From NCBI GenBank assembly GCA_963775695.1, contig CAVZJU010000003.1, positions 1 through 64,000 of the forward strand: a DNA stretch of 64,000 nt, written 5' to 3'. The position numbers and the translations under genes were made by a program. This stretch comes from DATBLE01 sp963775695 (GTDB lineage: Bacteria; Actinomycetota; Thermoleophilia; Gaiellales; Gaiellaceae). The notes beneath the pieces are model-generated. The model was not told the DNA's origin, made no database searches, and worked only from the letters and a program-made list of their open reading frames with translations. Positions 59,137 through 64,000 of the stretch are shown here, piece by piece (positions within the stretch are counted from its first letter, which is position 1; each line of letters opens with the position of its first letter).

Positions 59137-59469
59137 ATGGAAACTCACCGTCGACACGCCGCCGATGCCCGCGACACCGTCCGGAGGAGGGTGAGCCGGG
59201 TGACCGCCATCGCCGCCGCCGCGTCGGTTGCAGCGGCCGGTTCGATCACCGCCTACGTGGCAGGTGCGGCCGGGAGCCACAGGTCCGTCAGTCGCACCGC
59301 GACGAGACGCCGTGCGACGTCCACCAGGGCGGAGCTACCCGTGCCCTCCACGCCTGCCGCTCCCGCCCTCGAGTCGACCGGGTCGTCTCAGGCACCCGTG
59401 CAGCCCGTGCAGATTCAACCGCCGACCCAGTCGAGCAATCCGCCCGTCGCCGTCTCGGGAGGCTCGTGA
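59137..59469 (+). CDS. Small membrane protein with Pro/Ser-rich tail
   Basis: A 110-residue protein: basic N terminus (DTVRRRVSRV), one membrane helix (VTAIAAAASVAAAGSITAYVAG, about 30-50), and a Pro/Ser/Thr-rich extracellular tail (VPSTPAAPALES, QIQPPTQSSNPP) with low complexity. No motif is recognised. The ATG at 59113 is an alternative start. It overlaps the ApbE start by 4 bases (GTGA), so it belongs to that operon and may tether a partner at the surface. Confidence 0.6.
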   Translation: METHRRHAADARDTVRRRVSRVTAIAAAASVAAAGSITAYVAGAAGSHRSVSRTATRRRATSTRAELPVPSTPAAPALESTGSSQAPVQPVQIQPPTQSSNPPVAVSGGS

Positions 59470-60389
59470 GCATCGCTTCGGAGGAGTTCCCCGCACTCGG
59501 GACGACCGCGTGCATCGCCGTCGCCGAGGCGTCGGCCATCGACCAGGCGACGTTGATCCTTCGCGACGAGCTCGCCGCGGTCGATCGCTCCCTCAGCCGC
59601 TTCCGCGACGACTCGGAGCTCGCGACGATCAATCGCGCCGCCGGCTCCGAGATCCACGTGAGCTCGCGCTGTCTTTCCGCCGTCCTGGTCGCCCTCGACG
59701 CCGCGGAACAGACCGGCGGACTCGTCGATCCGACGGTCGGCGCGAACCTCCGTCTGGCCGGTTACGACCGGCCCTACGCCGAGCTCCGGCTGCGCGACGG
59801 GCGGCGGGTACACGCACGCTTCCCCCCGGTCGCAGGTTGGAGATCGGTCACGGTCGATCGTCGTCGCCGGACGATTCGGATTCCCGCTGGGGTCGAGCTC
59901 GACCTCGGCGCGACTGCGAAGGCGCTCGCGGCCGACGACGCCTCGGCGGCGGCAGCCGAGGCGACCGGATGCGGCATTCTCGTCAGCCTCGGCGGCGACG
60001 TCGCGGTCGCCGGCGAGCCGCCCGCGGAGGGCTGGCCGATACGGATCGCCGACGACCACGCCGCACCGCTCGACGGACCGGGCCCCGTCGTCGCTCTCAG
60101 CGAGGGCGGGCTCGCCAGCTCGGGGACGCGCGTTCGGCGCTGGGCCACCTCGGGCGGCGAACTCCACCACATCGTCGACCCCCGCAGCGGGCGCCCCGCG
60201 GCGACCGCCTGGCGGACCGTGTCGGTTGCGGCTCGCTCGTGCGTCCTGGCAAACGCTGCGAGCACGGCCTCGATCGTCCTGGGGGATGCTGCGCCGGCCT
60301 GGCTCGAGAGCCGCGGCCTACCGGCGAGGCTGGCGGCCGAAGACGGGACGGTGGCGACCGTCAACGGCTGGCCGGCGGACCACGCGTGA
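59466..60389 (+). CDS. apbE: ApbE-family FAD:protein FMN transferase
   Basis: A 307-residue flavinyltransferase. LRDELAAVDRSLSRFRDDSELATINR, VDPTVGANLRLAGYDRPY, the ELDLGATAKALAADDASAAA block (about 153-172), GCGILVSLGGDVAVAG and HHIVDPRSGRPA are the ApbE signature regions. It attaches FMN to Thr/Ser in target proteins. No signal peptide is seen, so it may act in the cytoplasm. It overlaps its neighbours by 4 bases on each side. The target could be the membrane protein encoded next. Confidence 0.88.
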   Translation: MSIASEEFPALGTTACIAVAEASAIDQATLILRDELAAVDRSLSRFRDDSELATINRAAGSEIHVSSRCLSAVLVALDAAEQTGGLVDPTVGANLRLAGYDRPYAELRLRDGRRVHARFPPVAGWRSVTVDRRRRTIRIPAGVELDLGATAKALAADDASAAAAEATGCGILVSLGGDVAVAGEPPAEGWPIRIADDHAAPLDGPGPVVALSEGGLASSGTRVRRWATSGGELHHIVDPRSGRPAATAWRTVSVAARSCVLANAASTASIVLGDAAPAWLESRGLPARLAAEDGTVATVNGWPADHA

Positions 60390-61471
60390 GCTCCGGAACC
60401 GCACTCTGGTACCTGACCCGCGGTGCCGGCGTCGTCGCCCTGCTCTTGCTGACCGCATCGACTCTGGTCGGGGCCCTTTCGGCCGGTCGCTGGCGTAGCA
60501 CGCGGTGGCCGCGCTTCGCAGTGGCGAAGCTCCATCGGAACCTCACGTTGCTCGCACTCGTCTTCATCGGGCTACACGTCACGACGACGCTCGCCGACGG
60601 CTACGCGCCCATCGGTCTCAAGGACATCGTCATCCCGTTCGTGTCGCCGTATCGGCCGATCTGGCTCGGTCTCGGAGCACTTGCTCTCGACGTGCTGTTG
60701 GCAATCGGCATCTCGACCGCCCTGCGCAAGCGCATCGGCTACCGAGCCTGGCGGGTACTGCACTGGGGTGCGTATGCGGCCTGGCCGCTGGCGCTTGCTC
60801 ACGGGCTCGGCTCCGGCTCGGACGCCCGCTACGGGTGGATGGCGCTCCTCGCTCTCGGCTGCCTCGCACTTGTTGTCGTCGCCGTGGCCGGCCGCCTGCT
60901 GTTCAGTCGCTCGCCCAGCCCCAGGCTGGCCGCCGGCGCAGCGACCTTCGCGCTCGCTCTCGGGCTGGCGACGTGGTACGCGACCGGGCCGCGCCAGCAC
61001 GGCTGGGCCGCCCGCGCGGGCACGCCGAAGTCGCTCCTGCGGGCGACCAAGGTGGCGCCGACGTCCGCGCGCAGCCTCGCAGCCGCGTCGGTGCAGACCA
61101 CGTTCACCGGCCGGCTCGAGGGACGATTGTCGTCCTCCGGCCCGGATGCATTCGGCAACGCGGCTGTGGCCATTGCGATGGCGACACGCGGCGGCGAACC
61201 CGGCCTGGTCCAGCTGACCCTCTGGGGCTCCGCCCTCGACAGCGGCGGCCTGGCGATGTCCCGCAGCCGGGTCTCGTTCCAGGATGCCGTCTCCGGCACG
61301 GTCTACACCGGCTCGGTGGTCAACCTCGACGGGAACCTGGTCGTCGCCGACGTCACGTCGTCTTCCGGCTCGACGCTCCAGCTCATCATGCGATTGCAGA
61401 TCGACGCCGAGGCGGGGACGGTCGCCGGCACCATGCACGCGTCTCCTGCCTCCGGCTCGGGGGATTCTTAG
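60386..61471 (+). CDS. Ferric-reductase-like transmembrane protein with beta-rich external domain
   Basis: A 361-residue protein. Residues about 5-190 form a ferric-reductase-like membrane domain with six helices; heme His candidates lie in VAKLHRNLTLLALVFIGLHVTTTL and RVLHWGAYAAWPLALAHGLGSGS. After a seventh helix (about 180-200) comes a beta-rich domain (about 225-361). This domain contains DAVSGTVYTGS, which resembles but does not match the ApbE target motif DxxSGAT. Start GTG 60386 overlaps the ApbE stop. Electron export through heme is inferred. Confidence 0.78.
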   Translation: MSSGTALWYLTRGAGVVALLLLTASTLVGALSAGRWRSTRWPRFAVAKLHRNLTLLALVFIGLHVTTTLADGYAPIGLKDIVIPFVSPYRPIWLGLGALALDVLLAIGISTALRKRIGYRAWRVLHWGAYAAWPLALAHGLGSGSDARYGWMALLALGCLALVVVAVAGRLLFSRSPSPRLAAGAATFALALGLATWYATGPRQHGWAARAGTPKSLLRATKVAPTSARSLAAASVQTTFTGRLEGRLSSSGPDAFGNAAVAIAMATRGGEPGLVQLTLWGSALDSGGLAMSRSRVSFQDAVSGTVYTGSVVNLDGNLVVADVTSSSGSTLQLIMRLQIDAEAGTVAGTMHASPASGSGDS

Positions 61472-61505
61472 CCGCCGCGTCGGCTCCCGCGTACCTCGAC
61501 GGCCG

Positions 61506-61523
61506 GCGGGCGGTCGCGCCCGC
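61506..61523. terminator. Terminator-like hairpin between convergent operons
   Basis: GCGGGCG (61506-61512), loop GTCG, CGCCCGC (61517-61523), with short GGCC flanks. It lies in the 180-base gap between the ferric-reductase-like gene and hypE; no other signal is seen there. Confidence 0.35.
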
Positions 61524-61651
61524 AGGCCTCAGGATGTGCGTTCAGCGGACCCTGAGGTCGAGTGATGGTCGTCGGGTGCCTGGCCGACCATTGTGATCCG
61601 ATCGTGCCCGCGAGCCGGGATGAGCCGGCGCCACGAGGGACGACTCGAGGG

Positions 61652-62653
61652 CTAGCAGATCCGCGGAAGGGGGTCGCCCACGAGCATGTCGACGATGCGG
61701 CTGCCACCGAGCGCCGTGTCGAGCACGACTAGACCGTCGGTATCGGCTGCCACCTCACCGATGATCGCCGCGTCGCGACCGAGCGGGTCGGCACGGAGAG
61801 CAGTCAGCGCGCCTTCTGCCGCCTCGGGCGCGACAACGGCGACGAGCTTGCCTTCGTTGGCGACGTAGAGCGGGTCGATTCCGAGGATCTCGGCCGCACC
61901 CGCAACCTCTGCCCGGATCGGGAGCGAGCCCTCGTCCAGACGGACGGTGAGCCCGCACGCTCCGGCCAGCTCGTTCAAGGTCGTCGCGAGACCCCCGCGC
62001 GTCGGGTCGCGCATCCAGCGCAGCTGCGGGCCCAGCTCGACGAGCGAGGCCGTGAGCCCGTTCAGCGCCGCCGTGTCGCTCTCGAGCCTGCTCTCGAGCT
62101 TCAAGTCTCCGCGCGCGACGAGGACGGCGAAGCCGTGGTCGCCGATCGTCCCCGAGAGGAGCACGCGGTCTCCGGGCTGTGGCTGTCCGAACGTCGCCCG
62201 CATCCGGCCGACGCCGGCGGTGGTGACGAACAGCCCGTCGGCGCTCCCGCGCTCGACGACCTTGGTGTCCCCGGCGACCACGGCGACGCCCGCCGCGTCG
62301 GCCGCGCGCGACATCGACCGCGCGATGCGCCGCAGGTCCCCGAGCGGGAAGCCTTCCTCGATCACGAAGCCGGCGCTGAGCCACAGCGGCTCGGCGCCGG
62401 CGACGGCGAGGTCGTTGACCGTTCCGTTGACGGCCAGCTCGCCGATGTCTCCGCCCGGGAAGAACAGCGGCTTCACGACGAACGAATCGGTGGTGAACGC
62501 GAGCCCGTCGACGACCGCCGCGTCGCCCAGCTCGTCGAGCAGCGGGTTGGAGAGCTCTTCGACGAAAAGGCCCTCGACGAGCTTCCGCGTCGACTTGCCG
62601 CCCGCGCCGTGGGCGAGCGTCACGACCTCGTCGCTACGCAGCGTGGCGGCCAT
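61652..62653 (-). CDS. hypE: Hydrogenase maturation protein HypE
   Basis: A 333-residue protein with LAHGAGGKSTRKLVEGLF, DAAVVDGLAFTTDSFVVKPLFFPGGDIGELAVNGTVNDLAVAGAEPLW and RDPTRGGLATTLNELA, and the essential C-terminal PRIC with Cys as the last residue. HypE dehydrates the S-carboxamide on this Cys to thiocyanate, the source of the CN ligands of [NiFe]-hydrogenase. The ATG at 62653 is preferred; it overlaps the end of hypD by 20 bases. Confidence 0.93.
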   Translation of the reverse strand: MAATLRSDEVVTLAHGAGGKSTRKLVEGLFVEELSNPLLDELGDAAVVDGLAFTTDSFVVKPLFFPGGDIGELAVNGTVNDLAVAGAEPLWLSAGFVIEEGFPLGDLRRIARSMSRAADAAGVAVVAGDTKVVERGSADGLFVTTAGVGRMRATFGQPQPGDRVLLSGTIGDHGFAVLVARGDLKLESRLESDTAALNGLTASLVELGPQLRWMRDPTRGGLATTLNELAGACGLTVRLDEGSLPIRAEVAGAAEILGIDPLYVANEGKLVAVVAPEAAEGALTALRADPLGRDAAIIGEVAADTDGLVVLDTALGGSRIVDMLVGDPLPRIC

Positions 62654-63734
62654 AGGCGTAGTAGGCCGCGCAGGCGCCCTCGGCGGAGACCATGCAGGTG
62701 CCGAGCGGTTTCTCGGGCGTGCAGGCCGTGCCGAAGACCTTGCACTCCCACGGCTTGATCGAGCCGACGAGCACCTCGCCGCACTGGCACGCCTTCGGGT
62801 CGGCGACCTGGACACGCGGCACCTCGAATCTCTCCTCCGCGTCCCAGGCGGCGAATTCGGCGCGGATCCGCAGCGCGCTCCGAGGGAGCGATCCCAGGCC
62901 GCGCCACTCGAACGTCTCGCGCAGCTCCATCGTCTCGTCGATCGCCTCGAGCGCGCGCGGGTTCCCCTCCGACCGCACGACGCGCGTGTACTGGTTCTCG
63001 ACCTCGCACCGACCTTCGACGCGCTGACGCAGGATCATCGCGGTCGCCTCGAGGATGTCGAGCGGCTCGAAGCCGGCGACGACGACCTGCCTGCCGTACT
63101 CCGCGGGGATGAAGGCAAATGGATCCGTCCCGATCACCGTCGACACGTGCCCGGGCGAGATGAACGCGTCGATCCGTGTGTCGGGCGTGTCGAGGATCGC
63201 TCGCAGCGGCGGGACGATCGTCACGTGGTTGCAGAACGCCGAGAAGTTCCGTACGCCTGCGGCCCGGGCGCGAAGCAGCGTCACAGCGGTCGCGGGCGCG
63301 GTCGTCTCGAACCCGATTGCGAAGAAGACCACCTCCCGGTCGGGCTCGGACTGCGCGATCGCGAGCGCGTCCAGCGGCGAGTAGACCATCCGGACGTCGG
63401 CGCCGCGCGCTTTCGCCTCGAGCAGCGTGCCCTTCCCGCCCGGGACGCGAAGCATGTCCCCGAACGTCGTGAACACGACCTGGGGTCGCTCTGCGAGCGA
63501 GATCGCATCGTCGACGCGGCCCATCGGGATCACGCAGACGGGACAGCCGGGACCGTGCAGATACTCGACTCCGGGCGGGAGCAGGTTCTCGAGCCCGTGC
63601 TTGGCGATCGCATGGGTGTGACCCCCGCAGACCTCCATGATCCGCGTCGTCTCGTCGGGATCGACGAGCGACGTGATCTCCCGCGCCAGCCTCCGGGCGA
63701 GCTCACCGTCGCGGTACTCGTCGACGAACTTCAC
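62634..63734 (-). CDS. hypD: Hydrogenase maturation protein HypD
   Basis: A 366-residue protein with the catalytic Cys blocks EVCGGHTHAI (about 35-44) and GPGCPVC (about 63-69), GFETTAPATA, and the [4Fe-4S] Cys set near the C terminus (CQCGEVL, WECKVFGTACTPEKPLGTC). It assembles the Fe(CN)2CO unit with HypC. The GTG at 63734 overlaps the upstream stop by 4 bases. Confidence 0.93.
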   Translation of the reverse strand: MKFVDEYRDGELARRLAREITSLVDPDETTRIMEVCGGHTHAIAKHGLENLLPPGVEYLHGPGCPVCVIPMGRVDDAISLAERPQVVFTTFGDMLRVPGGKGTLLEAKARGADVRMVYSPLDALAIAQSEPDREVVFFAIGFETTAPATAVTLLRARAAGVRNFSAFCNHVTIVPPLRAILDTPDTRIDAFISPGHVSTVIGTDPFAFIPAEYGRQVVVAGFEPLDILEATAMILRQRVEGRCEVENQYTRVVRSEGNPRALEAIDETMELRETFEWRGLGSLPRSALRIRAEFAAWDAEERFEVPRVQVADPKACQCGEVLVGSIKPWECKVFGTACTPEKPLGTCMVSAEGACAAYYAYGRHAA

Positions 63735-63928
63735 TCGGTCGCCTTCCTGATCGCGATCCCGGCGTGGCAGAGAAGCACGTCTCCCGCTGCGACCGGGGCG
63801 ACCAGCTCCACGCCGACCTGCTCGCGGCCGGCAGCGGTGTCGACGAGCGCCGTGTCGCCCGAGATCTCGACGACGATCCCCTCGACGGCGACGTCGCCGC
63901 AGGTCATGCACTCGTGCGGGTTCACCAT
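63731..63928 (-). CDS. HypC-like protein, variant N terminus
   Basis: A 65-residue HypC-family protein: beta-barrel pattern GIVVEISGDTALVDTAAGREQVGVELVAPVAAGDVLLCHAGIAI. Normal HypC begins with the essential Met-Cys and MCLxIPG; here the start is MVNPHECMTCGDVAVE, with two Cys at about 7 and 10 instead of Cys2. It overlaps the preceding hypC by 7 bases. It may be a specialised chaperone for another hydrogenase or may carry the Fe unit by its CxxC pair. Confidence 0.75.
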   Translation of the reverse strand: MVNPHECMTCGDVAVEGIVVEISGDTALVDTAAGREQVGVELVAPVAAGDVLLCHAGIAIRKATE

Positions 63929-64000
63929 TCGATCTCCTCGAGCAGCGCGAGCGTCCGTGCCGCCTCCTCCTCGTCGATCGTGTGTAGCGCGAACCCGACG
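63922..64000 (-). CDS. hypC: HypC (3' end only)
   Basis: Only the last 25 residues are inside the window: VGFALHTIDEEEAARTL followed by ALLEEIEW. This is the usual C terminus of canonical HypC, with the IDEEEA helix. The start with Met-Cys would lie beyond the right edge. A separate HypC-like protein follows with a 7-base overlap, so the operon encodes two members of the family. Confidence 0.75.
   Translation of the reverse strand, partial: VGFALHTIDEEEAARTLALLEEIEW

Overview
The window is a 64 kb piece of a very GC-rich bacterial chromosome. The base composition, frequent GTG starts, 1-4 base start/stop overlaps and gene families (MoxR-DUF58-DUF4129 operon, VKOR-DsbA pair, encapsulated-ferritin-like protein, phosphoketolase with acetate kinase, actinobacterial-type secreted Cys protein) suggest an actinobacterium, perhaps of the Thermoleophilia (Gaiella/Solirubrobacter side). 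That placement is an inference; there is no rRNA marker here. I see no tRNA, rRNA, CRISPR array, transposase, phage gene or replication origin. No gene-free stretch exceeds 300 bases.

Layout. 1-9.0 kb: a truncated ThDP-dependent decarboxylase, an amidase, an ACMSD-like amidohydrolase, a MetE-like protein, then an operon with an unusual M24 peptidase-fold protein and a 2-oxoacid dehydrogenase complex (E1 alpha, XRE-cupin regulator, E2, E1 beta; no E3). 9.0-14.1 kb: a complete sugar-type (CUT2) ABC importer with two different permeases. 14.2-22.7 kb: an aromatic-ring FAD hydroxylase with a membrane partner, DUF2269, a phosphotriesterase-family hydrolase, a VAO-type flavin oxidase next to an encapsulated-ferritin-like protein, a divergent cupin/MarR pair and a class III aminotransferase. 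22.8-26.2 kb: an ABC-2 exporter with its divergent PadR regulator and operator, SixA and PhzF. 26.3-31.5 kb: a seven-gene minus-strand operon (DUF4129, small membrane protein, MoxR, DUF58, membrane protein, PfkB kinase, Asp-box protein). 31.5-34.8 kb: CytX with a TPP riboswitch, then a sigma factor, a membrane partner and a secreted Cys protein. 34.9-38.3 kb: a molybdate operon (HTH-TOBE, ferritin-like protein, ModA, ModB, ModC). 38.3-43.6 kb: VOC protein, class II aldolase family protein, CopD-like membrane protein, two methyltransferases, MarR/YceI, an FMN reductase. 43.6-49.4 kb: VKOR and DsbA-like thiol oxidation pair, threonine dehydrogenase plus Kbl, tandem cupin paralogs, a lipoprotein. 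49.5-54.4 kb: a second ABC-2 exporter, then acetate kinase and phosphoketolase. 54.5-61.5 kb: a cytochrome-b561-like/NHL/Kelch fusion, divergent from a two-component system followed by a small membrane protein, ApbE and a ferric-reductase-like membrane protein. 61.6-64 kb: HypE, HypD, a HypC-like protein and the end of a second HypC, i.e. [NiFe]-hydrogenase maturation cut by the window edge.

Non-coding structure is informative. A GGGGGAAC-type hairpin repeat occurs four times (11.6, 32.9, 45.0 and 46.3 kb), a nested inverted repeat of about 136 bp lies at 18.2 kb, tandem 16-bp palindromic units supply the stop codon of a permease at 9.0 kb, and perfect palindromes sit between regulators and their divergent targets. 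Three genes seem to need a CTG start.
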